Assembly (NCBI GenBank): GCA_964587815.1
Contig: CAZPMH010000022.1
Location: 1-32,936, forward strand
Length of the DNA: 32,936 nucleotides
Origin: UBA1672 sp964587815
Lineage (GTDB): Bacteria; Pseudomonadota; Alphaproteobacteria; Micavibrionales; Micavibrionaceae
Direction: 5' to 3'
The translations under genes were made by a program, and so were the position numbers. A model generated the notes under the pieces. That model was not told the origin of the DNA, did no database searches, and saw nothing but the letters and a program-made list of their open reading frames with translations. Positions 15,496 to 25,500 of this stretch are shown piece by piece (position 1 is the stretch's first letter; every line of letters begins with the position of its first letter).

Positions 15496-16362
15496 CTACC
15501 GCAAAGCATCCAACAACCCGCGGTTATTTGCAATTTGAATGGAAATCCCCGGGCGCGCGTTAATCTCCAGCACAAGCGGCCCTTCATCGCGGTCTAAAAC
15601 AATATCCACCCCGATATAACCGAGCTTAGAAGCTTGCTGAATTTTCACGGCAATATCCAGCATCTCCTGCCATTGCGGAATGGCACGCCCGTCAAACATC
15701 GCCCCCGTCTCGGGATGATATTTGATATATTTGTTAAACTGCACCGCATGCGTCGTCGTCCCGCTCTCCATATCAATGCCGACACCAATACCGCCCAGAT
15801 GCAAATTCGCCTTCCCGTCTGATCGCTTCGTCGGCAAGCGCAGCATCCCCATAACAGGCTTGCCGTCTGAAACAATCACGCGAATATCAGGCACGCCCTG
15901 AAAGGAAATATCATCGAAAACAGGGTCAAATTTCACCAGCTGCTCAATCACCACCTTATCCCTCTGCCCGCCGAGGGAGAACATACCGCTTAAGATATTC
16001 TGGCAATGAAACTGTATCGCATTCGGCCCGATGACCGAGCCTGAGCTTTTCTTATACCCAATCGGCAATTTTCCCGTAATCACCAAAATGCCGCCCCCGC
16101 CTGAGCCACCATCAGGTTTGATTACGAATTCCTTATGCTCCGCCAGCGTCGTGTTCAGCTTCTTTATATCATGCTGCCATTCAATCTCGGCGATAAGGCC
16201 GGGCGTATTCACCCCCACGCTCTGCGCTAATTTCTTCGTCGCCAGCTTACTATCCGCATACGGGTAATATTGCCGATCATTCTTCTCAAAAATATAATCG
16301 AGATTTCGCGCATTAATGCCCAAAATCCCTTTCTTTTTTAACCCTGAAGATTTGAAAAACAT
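15496..16362 (-). CDS. Alpha-L-glutamate ligase-like (RimK-related ATP-grasp) protein
   Basis: This 288-residue ATP-grasp ligase is of the type annotated as alpha-L-glutamate ligase-like or sugar-transfer-associated ATP-grasp. ATP-binding features are FVIKPDGGSGGGGIL (79-93), VVIEQLV (137-143), the PDIRVIV strand (158-164) and the Mg-binding end VLEINARPG (264-272). The enzyme would couple an amino acid or peptide to an unknown acceptor through an acyl phosphate. It starts 14 bp after the transglutaminase-like 7TM gene and completes the conserved gene set with that protein and the retropepsin-like protease. ATP-grasp residues look intact; the substrate is unknown. Confidence 0.9.
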   Translation of the reverse strand: MFFKSSGLKKKGILGINARNLDYIFEKNDRQYYPYADSKLATKKLAQSVGVNTPGLIAEIEWQHDIKKLNTTLAEHKEFVIKPDGGSGGGGILVITGKLPIGYKKSSGSVIGPNAIQFHCQNILSGMFSLGGQRDKVVIEQLVKFDPVFDDISFQGVPDIRVIVSDGKPVMGMLRLPTKRSDGKANLHLGGIGVGIDMESGTTTHAVQFNKYIKYHPETGAMFDGRAIPQWQEMLDIAVKIQQASKLGYIGVDIVLDRDEGPLVLEINARPGISIQIANNRGLLDALR

Positions 16363-16376
16363 GCGCCCGCCCCACT

Positions 16377-17960
16377 CTACTGATTGTCCGGCACGGCTTG
16401 CCGTTGAATATTACGAAAACGCCAATATTCAAACAGCTTATATCCGTTATACCGCCCAAGCAGCATACAAAACGCCGTATTCACCAAAAGAAGCTCAGGG
16501 AACACAAAGATAATATGCATCGTGTAGATATTCATCAGCGCCATATAAATAACCGAAGACACCGCCATCGTGCCGACAAAGCCGATAAACGCATCTTTCG
16601 GGCTCTCCTCATCCAACACGGTCGACATCCGCTCAATAAACATCGTGATAATGATAACAGGGAACAAAGCGACCGAAATCCCGAGTGAGATATCCTGCTC
16701 TTTGGTGATCAACATCATAAGCACGATAATCATCACAATCACTGAGAGCACCACCGACAACCGCGGCACCATCAAAAGATGCAGCTTTGTCACATAAGCA
16801 CGCGCAATCAAACCGAGGCCGATAACACTGCAGAAAAAGGCAATGCCGTACAAAATGCCCGTTTCCCGAAACGCCATCGCGATCAACACTGGCATAAACG
16901 TTCCGAATGTTTGAAAACCGATCACCTGACGCCCGAACGACACCAGAAAAGCCCCCAGCGGCAGCAAAAGAAGAAGCTGCGCGATAAATTGCTGCTCCAA
17001 AGGCAGGTTTTGCAAGGAAAAGAACCGCAAGATTTCAGGTTGGTTCTTATCAAGCCAGATCTTACGCGTTAACGACCCATCACGGTTGGCACGTAAAGAC
17101 AGGCTATAATGACTTTTAATCGGTGTATCGCTTTGTAATATGCCCCCTGTGCCATACCACCAGACGAAGTATTTATCGAGATTGGAAACCTTACTCTGAC
17201 CCGTCGAAATGCGTATCCACTCTTTGCGTTTCGTATCAAAAATCTCGACCCACTTAATTACATCGACATTGTTATTTCTGCTTTCCAAGGCAAAGCCGTT
17301 AGCGATGCGCGCTTTAATACCTTCAACGCCAAGAAGTGCCAAAATAACATCTTCTTTCGTTTGAACCTCCATACCATCCATAAGAAAAGTCACGTTATTT
17401 CTATCCGCAAGCAACCCCTTGATGATTTGTCTGGTAAAGGCCCTGTCACCTGCTGACTTCTCTCTCGCTTCTCCTACAACCTCATCAATCGTGTCATAGA
17501 AAACCGCCGTTGCGTCATCAGGGTTAGAAATACGATTATCCGGCGCATATCGGTCAAATGTTTTAAATTTGCTATCGCTTTGCTTCGTATCATTGGATAT
17601 GGAAAAAATATTAAAGCGCAGCAAAAAGGACTCCGTTCGGTTGAGCCCGCGTTTTGCTAAGTCCAGATCATCAGCGGCTTTATCGCCTTCCCCCTCAATG
17701 CCAAACCCTGGGGCGATAATCTGCAAATTCGTAACTGCATATCGCGCATTATCACCTGGCTTCTTAATCGAGACTTCGAGACCGTCTTTTCGGTTTTGCG
17801 CTGTTGTATCAATCGTTGCGGAATATTCCACGTACCAACTACTGACCTTATGATCCGGTAAAATCGGATAGCCCAAAGATAAGACTTTGTAATAGAAAAT
17901 TCCTACTCCCATCAGAATAAGAACAAGCGCAACCGACACAGTAATCCAGGTACGTACCAT
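16377..17960 (-). CDS. Inactive transglutaminase fused to seven transmembrane helices
   Basis: This 527-residue membrane protein has one N-terminal membrane helix (residues 5-28), a periplasmic region of about 290 residues, and a C-terminal multi-helix membrane region from about 325 to 505. The soluble part holds a transglutaminase-like domain (about 175-260, including VILALLGVEGIKARIANGFAL and WVEIFDTKRKEWIRI). The catalytic cysteine expected before the helix is not present, consistent with the family name. From memory these correspond to the Transglut_i_TM and 7TM_transglut families. It lies between genes for an ATP-grasp ligase and a retropepsin-like protease, its usual partners. It probably binds or presents a peptide-like substrate at the membrane; this role is inference. 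Confidence 0.9.
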   Translation of the reverse strand: MVRTWITVSVALVLILMGVGIFYYKVLSLGYPILPDHKVSSWYVEYSATIDTTAQNRKDGLEVSIKKPGDNARYAVTNLQIIAPGFGIEGEGDKAADDLDLAKRGLNRTESFLLRFNIFSISNDTKQSDSKFKTFDRYAPDNRISNPDDATAVFYDTIDEVVGEAREKSAGDRAFTRQIIKGLLADRNNVTFLMDGMEVQTKEDVILALLGVEGIKARIANGFALESRNNNVDVIKWVEIFDTKRKEWIRISTGQSKVSNLDKYFVWWYGTGGILQSDTPIKSHYSLSLRANRDGSLTRKIWLDKNQPEILRFFSLQNLPLEQQFIAQLLLLLPLGAFLVSFGRQVIGFQTFGTFMPVLIAMAFRETGILYGIAFFCSVIGLGLIARAYVTKLHLLMVPRLSVVLSVIVMIIVLMMLITKEQDISLGISVALFPVIIITMFIERMSTVLDEESPKDAFIGFVGTMAVSSVIYMALMNIYTMHIIFVFPELLLVNTAFCMLLGRYNGYKLFEYWRFRNIQRQAVPDNQ

Positions 17961-17997
17961 ATAAACTTAACCTTTAAATATATTCGTAAAGCGCGCG

Positions 17998-18510
17998 TTA
18001 CTCTGCAGGCATACAATTGGGCTTGCTGGTAAATGTTTTTGACACATCCACGACAAGCATCCCTTTCTCAAGCATGTTACGCCCGATCAACAAATCGTAA
18101 TTAAATCCGTCACGTTCTGCCAAATTGACCTCTTCGGTCACACGTTGCCCGGCAATACAAAACGTCATTTTCACTACAGGGCGTCTTATAAAGCCATCAT
18201 TACGTTTTTTCTTAATTCTTACAAAACGTTCAATAGGCTTTTTGATGTTTTTATTTTCCACATTTTCATCGTCAGAAACAATCTCAAAAATAACATCATC
18301 TTCGTTTTGCTCAATAATATTGGCATGTATTGAAGATGTCTGTGCGCCTGTATCTAACTTAGCTTTAATTTTGGTCTGGATGTCTTCAATCTCAACATTT
18401 TCAACATAACCGACAATAATACGTTTCTCGGCACCACCCGTATCAGCATGAGATTCTATCGCGCTGAAGCCGACTATTCCCCCTAAAATCATGAAATATA
18501 AAATTTTCAT
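17998..18510 (-). CDS. Exported retropepsin-like aspartic protease (RimK-associated)
   Basis: This 170-residue protein belongs to the family labelled putative ATP-dependent zinc protease, actually retropepsin-like. Asp53 lies in KLDTGAQTSSIHA, the single-domain retropepsin DTG motif. The C-terminal half has RRPVVKMTFCIAG and DGFNYDLLIGRNML, the psi-loop region. A signal peptide is predicted at residues 1-22 (MKILYFMILGGIVGFSAIES, then HA before DTGG), placing it in the periplasm. It is the first gene of the minus-strand set, 37 bp before the 7TM transglutaminase-like gene. As a homodimer it could remove or trim what the ATP-grasp enzyme adds; the target is unknown. Confidence 0.88.
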   Translation of the reverse strand: MKILYFMILGGIVGFSAIESHADTGGAEKRIIVGYVENVEIEDIQTKIKAKLDTGAQTSSIHANIIEQNEDDVIFEIVSDDENVENKNIKKPIERFVRIKKKRNDGFIRRPVVKMTFCIAGQRVTEEVNLAERDGFNYDLLIGRNMLEKGMLVVDVSKTFTSKPNCMPAE

Positions 18511-18662
18511 TTTTATTTTAACCTACGTACTTTACATACAAACACCAATGCAACAGTTCGAACCCAACAAAGTTCCGAAAACAGACATGGAAACCGTTAA
18601 GTTATACATGCACACAGCCCGCAAAACAAATACTGCATAATGATTTGTACGCAAAACTTAGT

Positions 18663-18683
18663 GGTCAACCCTGACCGGGTCAA
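18663..18683. promoter_or_regulatory. Small GGTCA palindrome upstream of the retropepsin operon
   Basis: GGTCA, loop ACCC, TGACC (18663-18676) is followed by another GGTCAA (18678-18683). It lies in the 227-bp gap between the hybrid kinase end and the retropepsin start. It could be a regulator half-site cluster; no T-run supports termination. Confidence 0.25.
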
Positions 18684-18737
18684 GTTACTTTAAAAAATTT
18701 CAAGAAAAAACTAAATAAACGATTTAAAAGCAATAGC

Positions 18738-20306
18738 TTAGCCGCGCATGATACGATCAAGATGATCCAACAGATCATCAGGCTTGAACGGTTTATTCAA
18801 AATGTCATACGCCTCTGCTAGCGCCATGTCGGGAATGGCGCCCTTTGCATATCCTGTCGTAAATAAAAACTTGATCTCCGGCTTCAAAACCTGCGCCCGC
18901 GCGACCATCTGCACACCATTCATTTCACCGGGCATAACGATATCGGTAAAAATCAAATCCACACTGTCCAAATTTTGCTGTAACAGCGCCAGCCCCTCAT
19001 CTCCTGAGGCAGCCTCAACAACTTTATACCCTTGCGCCCACAACAAGTCAGAATTCAATGCCCTGATTTCAGGCTCATCCTCAACAATAAGGATTGTTCC
19101 TTCCGCTTTTCGACGATGCCTTTTAATTTCAACATCTTCCGGCTTTAATGTGTTGGCACGCACCGATTTTGGGAAATAAAGGCTAAAACACGCACCACCG
19201 TCTTCTGAATTCTTAACATCAATGCCTCCGCCACTATCTTTAACGAAACCGTAAACCATACTAAGTCCCAAGCCCGTCCCCTTACCAACCTCTTTGGTTG
19301 TAAAAAACGGATCAAAGATGTTTTGAAGAAGGTCGTCTTTGATACCGCTACCGTTATCAAGAACATCGAGGCGTACATATTCTCCGACGGTAATCCCCAA
19401 ACTCTCCGCATCTTCAACATCCAAGGAAACATTTGATGTCTTTAGGGTAAAAACACCTTCGTCCGGCACAGCATCGCGCGCATTAACAGCCATATTGATA
19501 ATCGCATTCTCAAATTGACTGGCATCAAGATCAACGATGTAAATATCATCATCCAACTCTGAATGAAGCTCCACCCCACCACCAAGTGAATACAGCAGAA
19601 GACTCTCCAAGTCTGTCAGAAGTGAATTGATATCAACAGGCGAGGGGTCAAGACTACGCTGCCTTGAAAACACCATCAACTGACGAACCAAGTCAGCGCC
19701 TCTTTTACTCGCACGATCAATCGTATCAACACGTTCCAGGCATTTCTCCGTATCGACAGAGTCCGACGTCAACATATCTTGAAGCAATACAACATTCCCG
19801 ATCATGATGGTCAGAAGGTTGTTGAAGTCATGGGCGATCCCACCTGTTAAATTGCCCATCGCTTCCATTTTTTGCGAACGCTCAAGGCGGGCTTGCGCTT
19901 CATATTTATTTTGTTTCAGCTCAAATATCTCATTCGCCTTATACATAGCAATATACAAGGCATCGGTCGTGATATGATCTTTAACCAGATAATCCTGCGC
20001 ACCGAAACGTATAGCATCGCTCATAACCGCCTCACTGCCCTGCCCTGTAAGCATAACAACAGGAAAACCGCACGTATCAGTACCGCGATCATAAATCTGT
20101 TTAAGCATCATAATACCGTCCATATCGGGCAACATGTAATCAAGAAACATACAGCTTATGTCTGTATTCTGATCAATCAGGTCAAATGCATCTTGCGCTG
20201 TCTCGGCTTCGATGACGTCAATTTGATGTTCGGGCTTCCTAAGACGATGGCGCAAAGTAAAGCGATCCTCTTCACTATCGTCGACAACCAGAATTTTGTA
20301 ATACAT
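18738..20306 (-). CDS. Soluble hybrid histidine kinase, REC-HisKA-HATPase-REC
   Basis: This 522-residue cytoplasmic signalling protein has four domains. An N-terminal receiver (ILVVDDSEED; phospho-acceptor Asp in FLDYMLPD; Lys in YLVKD) is followed by HisKA with the H-box GGIAHDFNNLL and an HATPase_c domain (NMAVNARDA, LDNGSGI, FDPFFTTK, GKGTGLGLSMVYGFV). A C-terminal receiver follows (ILIVEDEPEIR, FTDIVMPGEMNG, LNKPFKPD). Residues in every motif are intact. There is no membrane segment or PAS/GAF sensor, so input probably arrives as phosphate on the N-terminal receiver. The ATG at 20306 is preferred over the adjacent TTG, with GTGAGG just upstream. No DNA-binding response regulator is adjacent. 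Confidence 0.95.
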   Translation of the reverse strand: MYYKILVVDDSEEDRFTLRHRLRKPEHQIDVIEAETAQDAFDLIDQNTDISCMFLDYMLPDMDGIMMLKQIYDRGTDTCGFPVVMLTGQGSEAVMSDAIRFGAQDYLVKDHITTDALYIAMYKANEIFELKQNKYEAQARLERSQKMEAMGNLTGGIAHDFNNLLTIMIGNVVLLQDMLTSDSVDTEKCLERVDTIDRASKRGADLVRQLMVFSRQRSLDPSPVDINSLLTDLESLLLYSLGGGVELHSELDDDIYIVDLDASQFENAIINMAVNARDAVPDEGVFTLKTSNVSLDVEDAESLGITVGEYVRLDVLDNGSGIKDDLLQNIFDPFFTTKEVGKGTGLGLSMVYGFVKDSGGGIDVKNSEDGGACFSLYFPKSVRANTLKPEDVEIKRHRRKAEGTILIVEDEPEIRALNSDLLWAQGYKVVEAASGDEGLALLQQNLDSVDLIFTDIVMPGEMNGVQMVARAQVLKPEIKFLFTTGYAKGAIPDMALAEAYDILNKPFKPDDLLDHLDRIMRG

Positions 20307-20405
20307 CAAACCTCACACACACAAGAAAATCTAACTCATGTATAAGTATAGGCTAAAGTATGATGCGCAGCAACGCATCATTACAGCCTTATCGTTGAAG
20401 AAGAA

Positions 20406-21386
20406 TTATTCGGGAATGGGGTCAAAAAATTCTTCACCCGCGTAAAGGATAACCGAACCGTTAATTTCAGGGAAAAACGGAAAGGTCACATGTTTATTCT
20501 TACGCCGCGCGCCATGCTTAATAAGGGCATGGGGAAATATGGAATACACATCCCACTTCCCGTCATGTCCATATCCAAAATCTGTATCACGCCGCCCGAT
20601 ATACACCTGATCAAAACTTATCGGCGTACGCGCATCATCCTCTTTATCTTTTAAATACAAGGCGTAACCGTTAGCGCGTTCAGGGTTGATGTAAGAGATA
20701 CTCACCCGTTTCAGAGATATCCGTCCGATAGGATGTTGCGGCGCCAGAAAAAAGCCTTGAGTGTTTGTCTCGCAATCAACGCCGTCCATATACGTCAAAT
20801 TAGTCGGCCCGTAATATTGAAAACAATCAGCATGAAACGGGTTCCCGTTACTATTTTCAACACCTGTCATTTTTACGTTACGAATATAGATATCCGGATA
20901 ATCCTCTGGCGTTTGGTTACCATACCCCCCAACAAGCAGAGCATCCAATCCGTCTTGAAAGTTCGTATCCAAAATCATATTTTCCACATGAAGGCTTCCA
21001 CGCGTCCCCCCTGCCCATAAAAGCCCCCTGACCGTCTTATTCGCGGGGGCGATACCGCGCAAATGCCCTCCACGAACCACCACGCTACGGCCATGATGGA
21101 TGCGCAGGGAAACGATATCTAAAATCTGATCGGGCAGTAAAAATACAGCGTCCTGATCATACGCAAGCGCGACCTCTATTGGCTTATCGTTCGAAAAATA
21201 AAGCGGGGCATCCTGATTTTTCTGCACCGCAATTTGCGCATCATCAGCTACAAAAATCGAATAGATATCAGGGTCATGTAAGTCAGGCTCTTGCCAAACG
21301 GCTCCAACCTTGTCATCAGCAGCAAAAGATACTGAAACAGTGACGCTAAAAAAAACAACACAGACAGAAAGTAGAACTTTAAACAT
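20406..21386 (-). CDS. Secreted right-handed beta-helix-like protein
   Basis: This 326-residue exported protein has a signal peptide (MFKVLLSVCVVFFSVTVSVS, then FAADD). The body shows repeated short strand-and-turn units typical of a parallel beta-helix: VVVRGGHLRGI, LHVENMILDTNF, IYIRNVKMTGVENS, LTYMDGVDCETNTQGFFLAP, ISLKRVSISYINP. The HADCFQYYG segment resembles polysaccharide-lyase-like or pectate-lyase-like surfaces. The substrate is unknown and I see no clear catalytic set. The start overlaps the antiporter stop by 8 bp, so the two are co-translated, an unusual pairing. Confidence 0.7.
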   Translation of the reverse strand: MFKVLLSVCVVFFSVTVSVSFAADDKVGAVWQEPDLHDPDIYSIFVADDAQIAVQKNQDAPLYFSNDKPIEVALAYDQDAVFLLPDQILDIVSLRIHHGRSVVVRGGHLRGIAPANKTVRGLLWAGGTRGSLHVENMILDTNFQDGLDALLVGGYGNQTPEDYPDIYIRNVKMTGVENSNGNPFHADCFQYYGPTNLTYMDGVDCETNTQGFFLAPQHPIGRISLKRVSISYINPERANGYALYLKDKEDDARTPISFDQVYIGRRDTDFGYGHDGKWDVYSIFPHALIKHGARRKNKHVTFPFFPEINGSVILYAGEEFFDPIPE

Positions 21387-22506
21387 CGGTATCTTTGACC
21401 AAAACCTTGCTTGGGCGCGACTGCCTTAAGAATATCCCCGGAATTGCCGCACTGGCAACCACAACAAGCATAATAACCGAAAACATTTGCTCAGGAATAA
21501 TACCTGTCTCCACACCGACATTCGCGGTAATAATACCAAAGCTAAGACGGTAATTAAAAAGAATACCGCTGAAATTTGCACGCTCTTTTATAAATTTACG
21601 CGCTGGCAGATATGTACCCAAATATTTCAGCGATGTAGCCAAGACAAACATGATACAGGCATACAGCATGTATTCACCCTGCAGATTGCTAAAGTCAATT
21701 TTTGTACCCGCATGCAGAAAGAACAAAGGGGCGAAAAATCCAAAAACAAGTGCCATCAGCTTATCTTTAACAACCTTATTATGCTCAACAATCCGCGACA
21801 TCACCACGCCAATCGTAAACGCAACCAGCGCGGGGTGAACATGCCCGATACTTTCCGCCATAAAGCCCATACCGATAATAACAGCCATTAAAAAACGTAG
21901 TTCTAACTCAGCCAAAGAGTAAGAATAATGCGTAAAGATCCAGACGCTGAACCGTGGCAGCGCAAGTGCGGAAAACACAAGAATAACGGCAAATAAAACC
22001 GTACCAATACCCCATTCGCCCAATAACATTGCAAGCGCAACCATACTGATGATGTCGACAATCGAGGCCGCACCAAACATAATCTGCCCGTCCTCACTGT
22101 TCAAAATTCCCTGCTCTTTAAGCAAATGATAAACCAGCGCCAAAGACGTGGTCGAAAGGCCAATCCCAATCAAAGCCGAGGCTTTAAAATCAAGCTGCAG
22201 GCCAAAATAACAAAAACTGTAAATCCCCACAAATGGCAGCACAAAGGAACTTATACCAATACCAGTGCTTGAAACCCAAGTTTGCTTTAACTGCCGAATA
22301 CGCAATTCAAACCCGGCCACAAACATCAACGCCATCATGCCAAGGCTGGACAAATGTTGAAGCCACGATTCCGATTGGATATCAACGATCAATGCGGCGA
22401 GTATCATGCCTGCTAATATTTCGAGAACAGCACTCGATACCTTTATTTCGTAAGATATCGCCGCTGCCAGAATAAGCGCAAGCGCAACCGCAAGTGAAAT
22501 TTCCAT
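21379..22506 (-). CDS. CPA2-type cation/proton antiporter, membrane domain only
   Basis: This 375-residue integral membrane protein has about 10-12 helices and the Na+/H+ exchanger (Kef/CPA2) layout. Signatures are VLEILAGMILAAL, LMFVAGFELRI, GIGLSTTSLALVYHLLKEQG, GAASIVDIISMVALA (the region with the conserved transport aspartate) and FFAPLFFLHAGTKIDF. It ends soon after the membrane region, so the cytoplasmic TrkA-N/TrkA-C regulatory domains of KefB/C are absent. It probably exchanges K+ or Na+ for protons across the inner membrane. It is the first gene of an overlapping pair with the beta-helix-like protein; GAGG lies upstream of the ATG. Confidence 0.92.
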   Translation of the reverse strand: MEISLAVALALILAAAISYEIKVSSAVLEILAGMILAALIVDIQSESWLQHLSSLGMMALMFVAGFELRIRQLKQTWVSSTGIGISSFVLPFVGIYSFCYFGLQLDFKASALIGIGLSTTSLALVYHLLKEQGILNSEDGQIMFGAASIVDIISMVALAMLLGEWGIGTVLFAVILVFSALALPRFSVWIFTHYSYSLAELELRFLMAVIIGMGFMAESIGHVHPALVAFTIGVVMSRIVEHNKVVKDKLMALVFGFFAPLFFLHAGTKIDFSNLQGEYMLYACIMFVLATSLKYLGTYLPARKFIKERANFSGILFNYRLSFGIITANVGVETGIIPEQMFSVIMLVVVASAAIPGIFLRQSRPSKVLVKDTDV

Positions 22507-22548
22507 GGAAAAAGAACCTCGTTAAAAGATTAAAATTAATGTGAATGA

Positions 22549-25500
22549 TTATTCTAAGGGCAGCTCCCGCTGGCGAATATGGTCGCTGTGATTTGCCGCG
22601 ATATACGCACTCACTTCGGCTGCATCGAAATCATTGCGCTTATCAATACCATACGTATCTTGCCCCGTCCACTTGGCCTTATGTGGCATCGTTCCTGAAC
22701 GGACAGCGGAACCGTATCGGCGCGCACGTGCATCAAAATTCGCAGGGTCTCCATCACCATAATCGGCCAAAACATCATCTTTCGGCTCTCCTGCATCAAG
22801 GCGACTTTGAATGTCATCATTAACAAGCTGATAGAGCGCAACTGCAGGTGCATTTTTCTGACCATCTGCCAAAGATTCAACAACGGACGGCCACGCATTT
22901 TGTGTGCGCGCACCAAGACCAAATTCAAGGCTGTTATTATCAGGGCGTACGGATGCGATAATGTCATCTAGGCTATCTTTCATCGTCACGCCCGCCCCTC
23001 CGGGTGTGAGCGCTGCCTCAGTCGTTGCAAGAAAAACCGCACGATCATAATAGATTTTCGCCAAGTATAGCTCTTCCTGGCTCACATCCTCATCGCCTGC
23101 ATAGTGCAGCATATTCTTGCCGGTCTCGCGATCACGACGCCAGATCACCTCGTTACCAACCTCCATCGCGCGATCAAACGTCCAGTCATCAGAATTAGAA
23201 ACCTTATCGAACAAATGCGTCGCATTAAAACGCCCCGCATCAATCAGGTTACGCGAGAAGATCGCTTCATCCCAATCGGCATTATGCATCAAATCATCAA
23301 CATCCCCCATGGTAATTTGATCATTGGAAAGCGCCTCGTGAACACGTTTCATCGCCGTACCTGACGCAAAGAAACCGGCATGGAAAGACTGCATCGTATG
23401 CAAAATTTGGTCTTTACCAATCGCACGCTGCCCCGAAGTCTTGGCTCTCTTGCCTCCTTTAGCTTTACCTGCCGCAGGCCTCGCGCCGTTATTTTGCTGC
23501 GGCGTTAAGTGCGGTGCGCCCCCCATTTCCGTAAAGCTGTCCAAAACCAGTTCATCTGTCGGCTTGCCATTTTCATCAGCCTTATGGACATTCGCAAAAC
23601 CGAAATAATCCGCAATCGCTTTTGTGTAAATCGGACGGTTCAGCGCTTCCATTTCAGGCGAAAACGTTGTCTTTTCATCAATAAATGTGTGGTCGTCAAC
23701 ATGCCCGTCCATATCAAGAAAGTCCTGCAAGACATTGTTCATCTTGCCTGCAAAATCATCACGCACCTGTCCGGGAGTAGCGCTTGCAAAACGCTTGGTA
23801 CGCCCCTGTTCAGTATACAAGATACTGGCTGCCATAATCATCATTTTACGATCATCATCGTCCAATTCCTGACCTTCGTTGAGCTTTTCCTTGAAAATTT
23901 CTTTCAATTCCTGCGCAGCAATACGGCGCACCATATCAACATCACCACCGAAACGGTTCAGCGATCCGCCACCACCGATCATAATTTCAATCGGCACGCC
24001 CATATCATAGCCCTGACGCACGATCTTGCGGTATTGATCCATCGCCTGTAATCGCGTAAATGAACCACCGTTTTTCTCCGCATCACTCGCAGGGCGCATA
24101 ACATGAAGTGTCTGGTGTAACCGCTTGAAATAATCCAGCATTCTTTCCTGACGGCTATTGATATTATCCATACCGCCGCCATGTTTTGTAAACTGCGCAA
24201 CCAAAGTATCCTGCTGATCCAAATTGATGGGGTCTTCATTCAAAGACATATGCTTCATATGGTTCATACCGAACAAGTCAGCAATAAATTTCTGGCGCGG
24301 CGATCCGATAGACTGCGCATCAGAAATAACGCCCTCCTCAAACTTAAACGGGAACAGCGAGCGTATCCGCATACGATCAAGATAGGTTTTTTCCTGATTG
24401 GGATAGCCGTTTCCGCCCTCATCCACAGGCTTAAACGCAAGAGGATTGGTCGATTCTAAAATCGTCACCAGATCACGACGATTACCGTTTTCTTTTGCAA
24501 AACTTAAAACGCTGTCCCAATGACGAAGCTGTGTTTCTTCATCCAACTGAGAAAACCCGCCTTTTTGAACGATTTCTTCACGGTCTAAATCGCTTAAAAT
24601 ATCCATGCCCCAAAACGCATCAGAATCGAACATATTGTCGATCATGTCGATATAAACGAAATCATTGTGACGCGTTTGGCCTTTATCGAGGGAAAAACCG
24701 TTACGGCGAATATTACGAAACGCCTCGTCTACCAAATGCGCACTTTCCGAATCATGGCCTTGCATGTCTTTACGTAAACGATCAAGGTCTTCAACTGTTT
24801 GCAGATAAAAGTCTTTCCCGCGCTTTTCGTCCAGGCCGTCATATATGCCGGCCAACTGATTGAACAGCCCCTCATATTCCTGCTCGTAAGCCATGCGATA
24901 AATCGCTTCACGCTCTTTCGGCTCTGCTGTCGCAAGCTGGGCATTAATCTCTCTCGTGCGCTCATAAACTGGCGTAATATTCTCAATCACCTGATCAACA
25001 CCTGTTTTCAGCGTTTCAAGGCGCGCCTTCATATCTTCGGGAATTTGCCCCTGCATCGCCTGATCAAGATTACGTGATAAGTCAGACATCGCATCACGCG
25101 TAGACGTCGCCATCGCCATCATCATGGCGAAGCCTTCGGCGTTATTCTTACCATCTGCGTCATAAGCCCAACTGCGCGGGCCTGTGTTGCTGTTCACATC
25201 AACATGCTCGCCTGTAACATCGAAAATCATCTGCTCAATTTCGCGATCAAGCTCATTCACACCCGCATTATGGATACGCGCTGTTTCACTGCTGTAATCA
25301 ATTTCATCAACGATATTAGACTTCACAGACGCGCCGTAATCATCGCTATCAATCATGCCGTTCAGTACTGCACGTATGGCGTCCGGTCTTTGTTCTGCAT
25401 CACTTTCTGACGCGGAAACAAGAGCGCGGTCTTGCTTAATACCTTCGGGGCTGTGATGTTCAGTCGGGTGCGGTGTAAAGGATTTTGAAATTTTCACAAG

